In this document: positions 17,700-26,354 of the stretch, one piece after another
Layout: every line of letters starts with the position of its first letter
How positions within the stretch are numbered: position 1 is the first letter of the stretch
Assembly (NCBI RefSeq): GCF_027924105.1
Contig: NZ_AP026972.1
Coordinates: 620,001 to 684,000, forward strand
Length of the DNA stretch: 64,000 nucleotides
Direction: 5' to 3'
Origin: Polynucleobacter sp. KF022
GTDB taxonomy: Bacteria > Pseudomonadota > Gammaproteobacteria > Burkholderiales > Burkholderiaceae
Notes under the pieces: generated by a model
What the model saw: only the letters and a program-made list of their open reading frames with translations
The model's database searches: none
Told to the model about the DNA's origin: nothing
Program-made: the position numbers and the translations under genes

Positions 17700-17919
17700 A
17701 TTGCCATCCCTGCAGCCATAACTCACTATTGGTGAGGTCTCGCCATGCAATCAGCGTCGTTTTCTTGGAATAGACCGCCTCAATTTCGACAAACTCAATC
17801 TTGTCGCTTGGCGGCTCAGGAAGAATGACTTTGCTCACTAAAAAATGCTTTTGTTTGGCAATCGGATTTACGGCCGTCCATTTAGTGAGGAGTAATTTCT
17901 TGGGGCTGAGGCGATTCAT
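17698..17919 (-). CDS. TIGR02450 family Trp-rich small protein
   Basis: 73 residues with the family pattern: KLLLTKWTAVNP near the start, KQKHFLVSKVILPEPP, then EIEAVYSKKTTLIAWRDL and a closing WLQGWQ. Four tryptophans are regularly spaced. Soluble; function of the family unknown. It is the last gene of a possible minus-strand run behind the lipoprotein and rhodanese genes. Confidence 0.8.
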   Translation of the reverse strand: MNRLSPKKLLLTKWTAVNPIAKQKHFLVSKVILPEPPSDKIEFVEIEAVYSKKTTLIAWRDLTNSELWLQGWQ

Positions 17920-17941
17920 CGATTAATCAGTATGTCGATAT

Positions 17942-18262
17942 TTATAAGGCTGCGCACTGCAGCTCCTGGTCTTTTTTGATAAGCAATCCAGAGGAGGGGG
18001 TAAATGTAATGCTGGATAGATTGATCTGGGCAGGACATTTCTGATCAAAGTAGCTTTGATTTCCCAGGCTGCCGCAATAGTCGAATTTATCCCCCTGTAA
18101 TTCCATTTGCGCTTTTCTGAGCACCATAGGAATTTTGGTCTCAGTTGCAGAGTTGCAGTTCCAACTAGTATAGGTATCTCGTTCGCACGCACACAACCCT
18201 AAAAAAATAGAGACGTAGGCTAGTAGTCGAAAAAGCGAAAACGATTGAGGGATGGCTATCAA
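17942..18262 (-). CDS. Small lipoprotein, hypothetical
   Basis: 106 residues from a TTG start. Hydrophobic signal (RLLAYVSIFLGLCAC) with a lipobox-like LCAC, making the second Cys the probable lipidation site, followed by a mature domain with four more cysteines that could form disulfides. It starts 3 bases after the stop of the rhodanese gene and has no clear ribosome-binding site, so it may depend on translational coupling. An overlapping open frame on the same strand is a shadow. Function unknown. Confidence 0.6.
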   Translation of the reverse strand: MIAIPQSFSLFRLLAYVSIFLGLCACERDTYTSWNCNSATETKIPMVLRKAQMELQGDKFDYCGSLGNQSYFDQKCPAQINLSSITFTPSSGLLIKKDQELQCAAL

Positions 18263-18265
18263 GAC

Positions 18266-19855
18266 TTATAGAACCCAGAAGTGGTGAGTTCCATCTTTGC
18301 CTAGCTGCTCTACTAAGCCAAACTCCCAGTCCAGATAAGCTTGCATTGCAGATGGGTCTACGTTCGTACCTTCATAGGGGCGTTTGTAGCGATCCAGTGG
18401 AGGTGAGGCCAAATGACTTGGGCCCTTCTCAAGCTCCAATCCTGCCTTCGTCCAAGTTGCATTACCACCCTCTAAAACAAGCACCTCTGCATCGGTGAGG
18501 GCTTGCAATTCTTGGGTAGCAAAAAGGCTTAGCTCACTTGGTGAACTAGTGATGACATAGCGATCTGCTTGAGGAATTTTTTTCATCGCCTCAGCAAGTT
18601 CAGAGCGCAGGGCATACCAACTTCCTGGGATATGCCCTTTAACGTAATTAGCATGAGTGCTGAAATCAATAGCAATCGTATTGCTGTCATTCTTAAGCCA
18701 ATTAGAAACGGTGACTGCGTCTACGCTTTCTATTTTTGGGAGACCTGGTAAAGGCGCCTGCCATGAACCTTTTTCTGTGAGGCTGGAGGTATGGACTTCA
18801 TCTAGCACATAGACATCCCAGGCCATTTGCGCCAACCAAGAGGCTGGCATATTGGCACGCACTCCACCGCCACTGGGGTCTACTAGGACCACACGGGCAC
18901 CACGAACTGGGGCAACCATTTCCGTCTCTTGTACGAGCTGTCCACCTGGAACTGAGCGAAATCCAGGAAGGTGACCTGCCTCATATTCTTCAGGTGTGCG
19001 CGTATCGAAGAAATAAGTGGTGCGATCAGATTGCATTTTCCAAGTCTGGACATCGGTAAGGCTGGCGCGCTTGACTCCCGCTCTATCGGCAACGCTGCGA
19101 GCACGAATCGCTGCTTCATTCTTGGTATCGTCGTTCACCTCGTGAAATTTTCTACTTTGACCTTTATCCAGCTCTTGTCCAGCCAGAGTCCAGCCAATCG
19201 TGCCATTGCGTAGGGCATTTACTTCATTAGGGATGCCAGCATTAATGAGTGATTGTGTGCCAATGATGCTGCGAGTTCTGCCTGCGCAGTTGACGATCAC
19301 TTTAGTTTTAGGGTTAGGGGCTAACTCTGGAAGACGGAGAACCAGTTCTGCACCAGGAACGCTAATGCCAGTTGGAATACTCATGGTGTTGTATTCATCA
19401 AAGCGACGAACGTCCACAACTACAACATCTGCATTGCTATCAATCAATTGCTTTACCTCTTGCGCAGACAAAGAGGGTGTGTGACGTTTTGCTTCTACAA
19501 ACTCACCAAAAGACTTGCTAGGAACATTGACATCCTTAAATACTTCGCCACCTGCTGCCTTCCAGCCCTTGACGCCTCCTTCAAATACGGAAACATCTGT
19601 AAATCCTAAATTTACTAAGCGCTGTGCTGCAAGCCGGGCAAAACCTTCGCCGTCATCTAAGGTGACGACGGGAACATTTTTATTTGGCAGCTTGGCGTAT
19701 GCATCAATCTCAATTCTGGAAAGCGGTAAGTTTGCAGCAAAAAGAGGATGCTCTTGTGCGTGAGGATCTTCTTCACGCACATCTAAGAATGCAATCTCTT
19801 CTTTATTGAGAAGCTTGTTGCGAACATAGGAATGGTTTTTGGTCTGAATGGTCAT
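18266..19855 (-). CDS. Four-domain rhodanese-like protein
   Basis: 529 residues made of four rhodanese folds (about 10-105, 127-232, 264-366, 375-475) plus a C-terminal helix. Only domain 2 keeps the catalytic loop: Cys190 in VNCAGRTRS. The equivalent loops read TLDDGEGFA in domain 1, VDPSGGGVR in domain 3 and TSSPSELS in domain 4, so those domains should be inactive and may serve binding. No signal peptide. A working domain 2 would carry sulfane sulfur as a persulfide. A Bug gene lies upstream on the same strand with 30 bases between. Confidence 0.88.
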   Translation of the reverse strand: MTIQTKNHSYVRNKLLNKEEIAFLDVREEDPHAQEHPLFAANLPLSRIEIDAYAKLPNKNVPVVTLDDGEGFARLAAQRLVNLGFTDVSVFEGGVKGWKAAGGEVFKDVNVPSKSFGEFVEAKRHTPSLSAQEVKQLIDSNADVVVVDVRRFDEYNTMSIPTGISVPGAELVLRLPELAPNPKTKVIVNCAGRTRSIIGTQSLINAGIPNEVNALRNGTIGWTLAGQELDKGQSRKFHEVNDDTKNEAAIRARSVADRAGVKRASLTDVQTWKMQSDRTTYFFDTRTPEEYEAGHLPGFRSVPGGQLVQETEMVAPVRGARVVLVDPSGGGVRANMPASWLAQMAWDVYVLDEVHTSSLTEKGSWQAPLPGLPKIESVDAVTVSNWLKNDSNTIAIDFSTHANYVKGHIPGSWYALRSELAEAMKKIPQADRYVITSSPSELSLFATQELQALTDAEVLVLEGGNATWTKAGLELEKGPSHLASPPLDRYKRPYEGTNVDPSAMQAYLDWEFGLVEQLGKDGTHHFWVL

Positions 19856-19885
19856 GCTGTCTATTGATAAATTTGTATTATTTTT

Positions 19886-20860
19886 TTAGTCTAATTTAGC
19901 GCCGGACTTTTTAACTACTTCACCCCAGCGAGTAATTTCTTGATTGATATAGGCGGCAAGCTCAGGGCGTGTCATCTTGGGAACGGTAGCTCCCATACTT
20001 GCCCAGCGTTCTTTAATTTCAGGTGAAGCAAGTGCTACCTGTACTTCTGCACTCATCTTTTCAACGATTTCCTTAGGCGTACCTTTGATAGCCCACATGG
20101 CGTACCAACTAGACACGATGAAATTGGAGATACCCAATTCTTGAGCGGTTGGTACGTTTGGAAACGCATCTACCCGTTTGGAGGTTGCCACTGCAACTGC
20201 AATGAGTTGTCCATTCTTGATGAAAGGTGCAGCGCCAGCTAGTGTGTCAAACATCATATCGACTTGTCCTGCAACGAGGTCTTGAAGGGCTGGCCCTGTA
20301 CCGCGGTAAGGAATATGCGTAATGAACAATTTATTCTGCATCTTAAAGAGCTCACCCGTTAAATGCTGTGAGGTACCGTTACCTGTAGATGCGTAGTTAT
20401 ATTTGCCCGGATATTTACGAATCTCTTCCATGATGGATTTCAGATCGTTCTTCGGAAACTTAGTAGGGTTCACAACGATGACGTGAGGAACGCTACCAAT
20501 GATCGCGATTGGCTCAAAATCCTTGGTGATGTCATAAGAGAGGTTGGTGTACATACTTGGCGCAATGGAATGATGCACTGCACCAAGAAGCCAGGTATAA
20601 CCATCCGGTGCCATTTTTGCTGCAGCTGCAGCACCAACCGTGCCACCTGCACCGCCCCGGTTATCGACCACGATGGAATCATTTAATTGAGTGGACAGCT
20701 GCTTGGCAAGCGGGCGCCCAAAGGCGTCTACAGCCCCGCCTGGCGGGAAGGGGTTAATAAAGGTGATTGGCTTGCTGGGATTGGGCCAGGAGGTGGTTTG
20801 TGCATTGGCTGAGAGCCCAATGAGGGCGCCAAAAACCAATAGAAAGATATTTCTGATCAT
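19886..20860 (-). CDS. Bug family substrate-binding protein (TTT), copy 2
   Basis: 324 residues. Signal peptide 1-20 ending SANAQ, then PITFINPFPPGGAVDAFGRP and HIPYRGTGPALQDLVAGQVD, both typical of the family. It lies directly upstream of the rhodanese gene on the same strand. No TctAB partners. Its ligand may relate to sulfur metabolism given the rhodanese neighbour, but this is only a suggestion from context. Confidence 0.87.
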   Translation of the reverse strand: MIRNIFLLVFGALIGLSANAQTTSWPNPSKPITFINPFPPGGAVDAFGRPLAKQLSTQLNDSIVVDNRGGAGGTVGAAAAAKMAPDGYTWLLGAVHHSIAPSMYTNLSYDITKDFEPIAIIGSVPHVIVVNPTKFPKNDLKSIMEEIRKYPGKYNYASTGNGTSQHLTGELFKMQNKLFITHIPYRGTGPALQDLVAGQVDMMFDTLAGAAPFIKNGQLIAVAVATSKRVDAFPNVPTAQELGISNFIVSSWYAMWAIKGTPKEIVEKMSAEVQVALASPEIKERWASMGATVPKMTRPELAAYINQEITRWGEVVKKSGAKLD

Positions 20861-21020
20861 TTTGTCTGTCTCCGAGTTATTTTTTATTAATTAACCTATT
20901 TTGGCTGAAGCCATCAATATAAGAGTTATCCCTGATTTGGGGGGTGATTTTCCGTGGTTTTTATGGGGATATACTGATTTCGCTGTCAGTAAGAATATTC
21001 ATTTGTTAATAGGAGACGAG

Positions 21021-21209
21021 ATGTCACAACACGATACATTGTTGGCTGCTTTTGAAACATATAAAGCTGAAAACGAAAAATTCATTGAAAAAGGTATTAA
21101 GGCGTCTGCTGCACGTGCCCGTAAGGCATTGCAAGAAATCGCCGGTGCTTGCAAAGAGCGTCGTAAAGAAATCACAGCTGCTAAAGAGGCGATGGAAGCG
21201 AAGAAGTAA
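21021..21209 (+). CDS. Histone H1-like (Hc1-type) small basic protein
   Basis: 62 residues: MSQHDTLLAAFETYKAENEK, then a basic helix-rich half with the pattern GIKASAARARKALQEIAGAC and KERRKEI. The spacing resembles the N-terminal part of chlamydial Hc1. A nucleoid-associated role is inferred. ATG 21021 is chosen because AGGAG lies 5 bases upstream; the frame is open further up but that part is not protein-like. A strong terminator follows, consistent with a short, highly expressed transcript. Confidence 0.7.
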   Translation: MSQHDTLLAAFETYKAENEKFIEKGIKASAARARKALQEIAGACKERRKEITAAKEAMEAKK

Positions 21210-21232
21210 TTCACATCCCACACTGATTGACG

Positions 21233-21259
21233 AGCCTAGCTTGCGAGCTAGGCTTTTTT
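21233..21259 (+). terminator. Terminator of the Hc1-like gene
   Basis: Perfect 9-bp stem AGCCTAGCT/AGCTAGGCT, loop TGCG, T tract of six. Confidence 0.9.
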
Positions 21260-21297
21260 ATTTCTAGCGCCTAAATTTCAGAGGCGATTTAGCAAGC

Positions 21298-21591
21298 TTA
21301 GATTCCAATGCTAAATAAAGTCAGTTTCATTGCCTTGCTACGAATAGGCACAAGCGATTGGTACTCAGGGCTATTGGCCCACGTCTTAGCATCCTGCTCG
21401 CTGGGAAATTCTAGTTCCACGAATGTGCTGAATGGCGCACAAGCAAGTTCATTCCAAAATACATCGGCAATGGAGCCCCGATTTTTGATCGAACCTTTAT
21501 ATAGCTCTACGGTCTGACCTACTTGGGAGCGGTATTGCTCAAAAGCTCCCTCATCCCTTAATTCAATCAATCCAATCACTTTTACCATCAT
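21298..21591 (-). CDS. DUF1330 family protein
   Basis: 97-residue ferredoxin-like (dimeric alpha/beta barrel) protein. Family features: MVKVIGLIELRD first strand, a central FSTFVELEFPSEQDAKTWANS and SPEYQSLVPIR. Soluble and cytosolic. Function unknown; related folds are small monooxygenases or muconolactone-isomerase-like enzymes. Divergently placed from the cupin gene 57 bases away. Confidence 0.75.
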   Translation of the reverse strand: MMVKVIGLIELRDEGAFEQYRSQVGQTVELYKGSIKNRGSIADVFWNELACAPFSTFVELEFPSEQDAKTWANSPEYQSLVPIRSKAMKLTLFSIGI

Positions 21592-21648
21592 GACTCCCCA
21601 TGAAAATTGCTCGACGCCAGGTGAGTATATCCACGCTATAGTTGAGGC

Positions 21649-21918
21649 ATGAATTCAGAGGAATTTTTACAGCTACTACTTCGGGAGGGTTTTCCTGAGC
21701 CAGTAGAGGTTCAGCAAGTGTCTAATGGTCAGCTTGGCATTCATGAGCATCCATTTGAGGTGATGGCTTTTGTTGTCGAAGGCGATATCACCATCGTGAT
21801 TGATGGTCTAAGTAAGAATTACAAGGCTGGAGAAATTTTTCATCTGGAATTTAAGCAGCTTCATGCAGAATCATATGGACCTGAGGGTGTGAAATACTTA
21901 GCCTCAAGAAAACAATAA
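21649..21918 (+). CDS. Small cupin-domain protein
   Basis: 89 residues forming a single cupin: IHEHPFEVMAFVVEGDITIVID contains the first metal-type motif with two histidines and Glu, and LEFKQLHAESYGPEGVKYL the second. Such short cupins bind a metal and a small acid or sugar. It is 13 bases upstream of mmsB and probably shares its transcript. Confidence 0.78.
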   Translation: MNSEEFLQLLLREGFPEPVEVQQVSNGQLGIHEHPFEVMAFVVEGDITIVIDGLSKNYKAGEIFHLEFKQLHAESYGPEGVKYLASRKQ

Positions 21919-21931
21919 AACTAGGAGCATT

Positions 21932-22810
21932 ATGAAAATCGGATTTATTGGACTTGGCAATATGGGCTTACCAATGGCCCTTAACTTATTAAAAGCAGGT
22001 CATCAGGTAACTGGCTTTGATTTGGTAAAGAGTCAGCTGGGTGGCCTCGCTGCTGCTGGGGGTATCGTTGCGGCTAATGCCAACGATACGGCAAAAGATG
22101 CGGATGTATTGATTAGCATGCTGCCCGCCTCACGTCACGTAGAGGGTTTGTATCTTGGCGACGCAGGTTTGTTGGCAAACGCCAATCCTAAAACCTTGTT
22201 GATTGATTGTTCAACTATTTCACCCAAGGTAGCGCAAGCTGTTGCTGCTGCGGCTCAGGCAAAAAGTTTTGTCATGATTGATGCACCTGTTTCTGGTGGT
22301 ACTGCTGGTGCGCAAGCTGGCACCTTAACATTTATGGTTGGCGGTGATGCTGGGGCTGTAGAGTGCGCACGTCCAGTGCTGGAAAAGATGGGCAAGAATA
22401 TTTTTCATGCTGGGGCGAATGGTGCAGGACAGACTGTAAAGGTTTGCAACAACATGCTTTTGGGTATTCAGATGCTCGGAACGAGTGAAGCACTGCGCTT
22501 GGGAATTGCGAATGGCCTTGATCCCAAGGTGCTGTCTGACATCATGACAAAAAGCTCGGGACGCAATTGGGCGTTGGAACTTTATAACCCTTGTCCAGGA
22601 GTTATGGAAAACGTGCCGTCTTCAAAAGACTATGCCGGTGGTTTTGGGGTAGATCTGATGCTCAAGGATTTGGGCTTGGCAGTTGAAAACGCAGAGAATC
22701 TCGATGCGAGTGTGCCGCTTGGAAAGTTAGCGCAGCAACTTTATGAAATTCATAGCAAAGCAGGAAATGGTCAGCTTGATTTCTCAAGCGTATTTAATCT
22801 CAAGAAATAA
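21932..22810 (+). CDS. mmsB: 3-hydroxyisobutyrate dehydrogenase family enzyme
   Basis: NAD-dependent beta-hydroxyacid dehydrogenase. Rossmann loop GFIGLGNMG at 4-12, substrate loop DAPVSGGTAGA at 118-128, catalytic Lys170 with Asn174 in GAGQTVKVCNN, and KDLGLA near 249. 292 residues fits valine-pathway HIBADH, but tartronate semialdehyde reductase has the same plan and cannot be excluded, as no other valine-degradation gene is nearby. Its 3' end overlaps the convergent selD by 11 bases. Confidence 0.85.
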   Translation: MKIGFIGLGNMGLPMALNLLKAGHQVTGFDLVKSQLGGLAAAGGIVAANANDTAKDADVLISMLPASRHVEGLYLGDAGLLANANPKTLLIDCSTISPKVAQAVAAAAQAKSFVMIDAPVSGGTAGAQAGTLTFMVGGDAGAVECARPVLEKMGKNIFHAGANGAGQTVKVCNNMLLGIQMLGTSEALRLGIANGLDPKVLSDIMTKSSGRNWALELYNPCPGVMENVPSSKDYAGGFGVDLMLKDLGLAVENAENLDASVPLGKLAQQLYEIHSKAGNGQLDFSSVFNLKK

Positions 22811-23867
22811 CTAACGGCTTGTCTTGGCGCTTGCTCATTTGACCGATGACGCGGGCACCCAAGAAATGATGTTGATTAAAAATATCCAACACTTCTTTAA
22901 CGCTCTCAGGGCTGCAAGAAACCAACAACCCACCACTCGTTTGTGGGTCCGTTAATAAAGCGCGTTGTGCTGGCGTGAAGTCTGCTGGGATGCCGACTTC
23001 ATTGCCATAGCTAAGCCAGTTTCTATCGGAGGCACCAGTAATCACACCTTCATCGGCTAGTGTCTGTACATTAGAGAGTAGCGGTACCTGACTCCAGTCG
23101 ATATGTGCTGTGCAGTTAGAGCCACGTGCTAACTCTAAGGTGTGGCCAGCTAAGCCAAATCCAGTGACATCAGTTAAAGCATGAACACCGACTAACTTAG
23201 CTAAATCAGGCCCTGCAGAATTGAGTTTAGTGGTGTTGGAGATCATCTCTCGATAGCCATCTGGACCTAATAGATCTTTTTTGAGAGCGGCAGACAGTAT
23301 TCCAACGCCAAGAGGCTTTCCTAGAATGAGTACATCACCTGGTTTAGCGCTGGCATTGCTCTTAACGCGCTTTGGATCAACAATACCAATAGCCACTAAA
23401 CCATAAATAGGTTCAACAGAGTCGATCGTATGTCCACCGGCAATGGGAATGCCGGCGCTACGACACGCTTCAGCCCCACCTTCTAAGATGCGTGCAATGG
23501 TTTTATTGGACAAGACCTTAATCGGCATGCCAACTAAGGCAAGCGCAAACAAGGGGGTGCCACCCATTGCGTAGATATCGCTAATTGCATTGGTAGCAGC
23601 AATTTTTCCGAAATCAAATGGATCATCTACGATCGGCATGAAAAAATCGGTAGTCGCAACGATGGCTTGCGACTCATTAATTTGATAAACCGCGGCATCA
23701 TCAGATGTTTCAATTCCAATGAGTAACTCTTTTGGAAAGGGTAGCTGCGGAACATTCTTCAGAATCTCAGAAAGAACTCCAGGGGCAATCTTGCAACCAC
23801 AACCCCCGCCGTGCGAGAGGGAGGTGAGACGTGGTTCGTTCGGTAAAGTTTCTGCGTTTTGGCTCAT
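22800..23867 (-). CDS. selD: Selenide, water dikinase
   Basis: Makes selenophosphate from selenide and ATP. The N-terminal catalytic motif SHGGGCGCKIAPG has Cys23, Cys25 and Lys26, matching E. coli Cys17/Cys19/Lys20, so this is the cysteine form rather than a selenoprotein. DDAAVY, TTDFF and NAISDIYAMGG follow as in the PurM-like fold. 355 residues. No selA, selB, selC or mnmH is in the window, so whether it feeds selenoproteins or selenouridine tRNA is not visible. Downstream of rhlE on the same strand, 26 bases away. Confidence 0.93.
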   Translation of the reverse strand: MSQNAETLPNEPRLTSLSHGGGCGCKIAPGVLSEILKNVPQLPFPKELLIGIETSDDAAVYQINESQAIVATTDFFMPIVDDPFDFGKIAATNAISDIYAMGGTPLFALALVGMPIKVLSNKTIARILEGGAEACRSAGIPIAGGHTIDSVEPIYGLVAIGIVDPKRVKSNASAKPGDVLILGKPLGVGILSAALKKDLLGPDGYREMISNTTKLNSAGPDLAKLVGVHALTDVTGFGLAGHTLELARGSNCTAHIDWSQVPLLSNVQTLADEGVITGASDRNWLSYGNEVGIPADFTPAQRALLTDPQTSGGLLVSCSPESVKEVLDIFNQHHFLGARVIGQMSKRQDKPLVIS

Positions 23868-23893
23868 GCTAAATATTCTAAACGTAGGTGAAA

Positions 23894-25174
23894 TTAACGG
23901 TTAAAGCTTCTTTTAGGTGGGCTGCCGCGCTTGGCCGGAGTCTTTTTAGCTGGGGCGCCACCGGCACCAGCAGGTCTTGGCTTTCTGGATTGCTGATGTT
24001 GTTGACTACGCAGCTGAATGGGTTGCGCCACTGCATTCGGATCTGGCTCAAAACCTGCAATCACTTCCTGCGGTAGTTTTTGCTTAATCAGTTTTTCAAT
24101 ATCTCTCAGCATCTGGTGCTCGTCAACACACACTAAAGATACAGCTACGCCATTGGATCCAGCGCGACCAGTACGCCCAATACGATGTACATAGTCTTCG
24201 GAGACATTCGGTAAGTCGTAGTTCACTACGTGCGGAAGTTGGTCAATATCAATTCCACGTGCTGCAATATCGGTAGCAACTAAGGCAGTTAACTTACCCG
24301 CCTTGAAGTCAGCCAATGCTTTAGTTCGGGCAGATTGACTCTTGTTGCCATGAATCGCCATGCTAGTGATGCCATCTTTCTCCAGCTGAGTCACTAATTT
24401 ATTAGCGCCATGCTTGGTGCGAGTAAAGACCAGCACTTGCTGCCAGTCGTTGCTCTTAATGAGATGGGCTAATAATGGATGCTTCTTGGTTCTATCTACT
24501 GGATGTATGAGTTGGGCGATTGCCTCGTTGGTGCTATTGCTGCGAGCTACCTCAATTAACTCCGGTGCATTTAGCAATCCATCAGCCAGCGCTTTAATTT
24601 CGGTAGAGAAGGTTGCGGAGAAGAGAAGATTTTGGCGTTGCTTTGGAAGTGCAGCCAATATTTTCTTGATGTCGCGCAAGAAGCCCATATCGAGCATGCG
24701 ATCCGCTTCATCGAGAACTAAAATTTCAATATCTTTAAGAGATACGCAATTTTGTGACATTAAATCTAATAAGCGTCCTGGTGTCGCAACCAAAATATCG
24801 AGGCCGCCAGCAATCGCTTTAATTTGAGGATTGGCGCCAACACCGCCAAAAATGACTGTGGACTTTAAGCCAGTGTATTTACCATACGTCACGACAGATT
24901 CTTGGACTTGCGCTGCTAATTCGCGGGTAGGTGTCAGAATTAAAACGCGCAATAAGCGCTTGCCAGAAGTCGCTTTGGCTGAAGTTAAGCGCTGCAGAAT
25001 TGGTAGAGTAAAGCCAGCAGTTTTACCTGTACCAGTTTGTGCTGCAGCCAAGAGATCGCCGCCTTTTAAAACGGCAGGGATTGATTTAGCTTGAATGGGG
25101 GTGGGGCTGGTATAGCCTTCTTCAGCGATAGCGCGAAGAATGGGTTCTGATAAACCGAGATCTGTAAATAACAT
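23894..25174 (-). CDS. rhlE: DEAD-box RNA helicase, RhlE type
   Basis: ATP-dependent RNA helicase used in ribosome assembly and RNA turnover. Visible in order: Q motif (PTPIQ), Walker A AQTGTGKT, PTRELA, GG, TPGR, DEAD in VLDEADRML, SAT, then TRTKHGA, HGNKSQ, ATDIAARGID and HRIGRTGR. A Gln/Arg/Lys-rich basic tail (about 390-426) is likely RNA-binding. ATG 25174 fits the family N-terminus (MLFTDLGLSEPI); a TTG three codons upstream is possible. selD follows. Confidence 0.92.
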   Translation of the reverse strand: MLFTDLGLSEPILRAIAEEGYTSPTPIQAKSIPAVLKGGDLLAAAQTGTGKTAGFTLPILQRLTSAKATSGKRLLRVLILTPTRELAAQVQESVVTYGKYTGLKSTVIFGGVGANPQIKAIAGGLDILVATPGRLLDLMSQNCVSLKDIEILVLDEADRMLDMGFLRDIKKILAALPKQRQNLLFSATFSTEIKALADGLLNAPELIEVARSNSTNEAIAQLIHPVDRTKKHPLLAHLIKSNDWQQVLVFTRTKHGANKLVTQLEKDGITSMAIHGNKSQSARTKALADFKAGKLTALVATDIAARGIDIDQLPHVVNYDLPNVSEDYVHRIGRTGRAGSNGVAVSLVCVDEHQMLRDIEKLIKQKLPQEVIAGFEPDPNAVAQPIQLRSQQHQQSRKPRPAGAGGAPAKKTPAKRGSPPKRSFNR

Positions 25175-25317
25175 AGGGACCAATAAAGTATTGACCCGTA
25201 TTCAACGTATTTAAAAAATCGACTATCCCGGTCAATGGGGTGAGCTGCCACGCAAGTGCGTTTGCAGTAAGAGTAGCTATTTTAAGTCATCAGCCCTAAA
25301 GCTAGACAATTGTTCGA

Positions 25318-25917
25318 TTAAGCAGGGTTCCAGAGGTTTGGCACAGTGGTATTAGCGTAGCCGGAGACAAAAGATTTTTCTGCGCCAGTGGCTGGGTCAA
25401 ATACAGAACGATGAATCCGTCCAATGTTGCCACCATAGACATGAATGCTGATTGAAGTCTGATCACTCATATTGTTTTCCACAACATGAATATCGTGTGT
25501 ATTGGGTGAGACGGTATCCACATGTCCTGGCGGGCTGATGCAAGCATCGCCTGGTTGGAATCCACCATCTGCCTGGAGATAGTAGGGGGTGCCCTTTTCT
25601 TCACCACGCAGTTGGCCAACCATCCCCCAGACAGTGTGATTGTGAACGGGAGTTTTTTGTCCTGGACCCCATACAAAGCTCACTACCGAGAAGCGCTCTA
25701 ATGGGTCTGCATACAAAAGATATTGCTGGTAATACTGTGGATGCGGCTTGGTAAATTCTTCAGGAAGCCAATCATCTTTGGCAATGAGATTTTCGAGTAA
25801 TTTTTTCCCTTTAGTAAAGATGGCGTCCTCGCTTGGCTTTTGCTCAAGTAGAAGGCTCAGTTCTTTTACAAAGGTCAGTAGTTTTCCATCAGACATCTTT
25901 TGCTCCATTGAATGCAT
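25318..25917 (-). CDS. Thiol dioxygenase (cysteine/3-mercaptopropionate dioxygenase-like)
   Basis: 199-residue non-haem iron cupin. His92 and His94 in TPVHNHTVWG and His144 in DIHVVEN form the three-His iron site, and Ser157-His159-Tyr161 in SISIHVYGGN gives the conserved Ser-His-Tyr triad of this family. It adds O2 to a thiol to give a sulfinate. The bacterial Arg-type layout suggests 3-mercaptopropionate or cysteine. The start overlaps the stop of the thioesterase gene upstream, so the two are coupled. Confidence 0.85.
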   Translation of the reverse strand: MHSMEQKMSDGKLLTFVKELSLLLEQKPSEDAIFTKGKKLLENLIAKDDWLPEEFTKPHPQYYQQYLLYADPLERFSVVSFVWGPGQKTPVHNHTVWGMVGQLRGEEKGTPYYLQADGGFQPGDACISPPGHVDTVSPNTHDIHVVENNMSDQTSISIHVYGGNIGRIHRSVFDPATGAEKSFVSGYANTTVPNLWNPA

Positions 25918-26351
25918 TACTCATCCTGGAATACGCACTCAGGCCATGCCTTAGGCTTTAGTGTATTGGTATCAACACAGACGATATGTAGTACAGCGCT
26001 CGCAATCACTTGAAACTCCTCGCTGTCAGGAAGTTTTCTTTGTGCAGTCTGTTTAACGGTGACTTGTGTTCGGCCACGATGTTCGATCACTTGGTCTATG
26101 TAAAGCAAGTCATCTAGACGCCCTGGCTTATAGAAGTTCATGGTGAGCTCACGTAGGGGCATCACCATAGAGAATTCATTGGCAAGTTTGGTAGGGGTCA
26201 AGCCACGCTGGGAGAGCCACTCTGCGCGACTGCGCTCAAAAATCTCAAGGTAGCGTCCGTGATATACAAAACCAGCCGCATCTGTATCGGAATAGCAAAC
26301 TCGATGGACGTAGATAAAGTTTGGCGGGGTTGGAGTGGTATTCGTAGTCAT
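25917..26351 (-). CDS. Hotdog acyl-CoA thioesterase (YbgC/FadM type)
   Basis: 144 residues, 4HBT fold. The signature YSDTDAAGFVYHGRYLEIFE is at 20-39, with Asp24 as the catalytic residue by alignment to E. coli YbgC Asp18. It hydrolyses short or hydroxylated acyl-CoAs. Middle gene of a GNAT-thioesterase-thiol dioxygenase run, 3 bases after the first and overlapping the last. Confidence 0.85.
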   Translation of the reverse strand: MTTNTTPTPPNFIYVHRVCYSDTDAAGFVYHGRYLEIFERSRAEWLSQRGLTPTKLANEFSMVMPLRELTMNFYKPGRLDDLLYIDQVIEHRGRTQVTVKQTAQRKLPDSEEFQVIASAVLHIVCVDTNTLKPKAWPECVFQDE

Positions 26352-26354
26352 CGC

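Noticed and set aside
17923..18192. 89-codon frame overlapping the small lipoprotein gene on the same strand
   Set aside because: The alternative frame has no signal or family pattern, while the other has a lipobox and coupled start.
19200..19484. 94-codon open frame on the plus strand inside the rhodanese gene
   Set aside because: Antisense shadow of the active rhodanese domain region.
24414..24827. 137-codon open frame on the plus strand inside rhlE
   Set aside because: Antisense shadow of a clear DEAD-box helicase with all motifs; no ribosome site.
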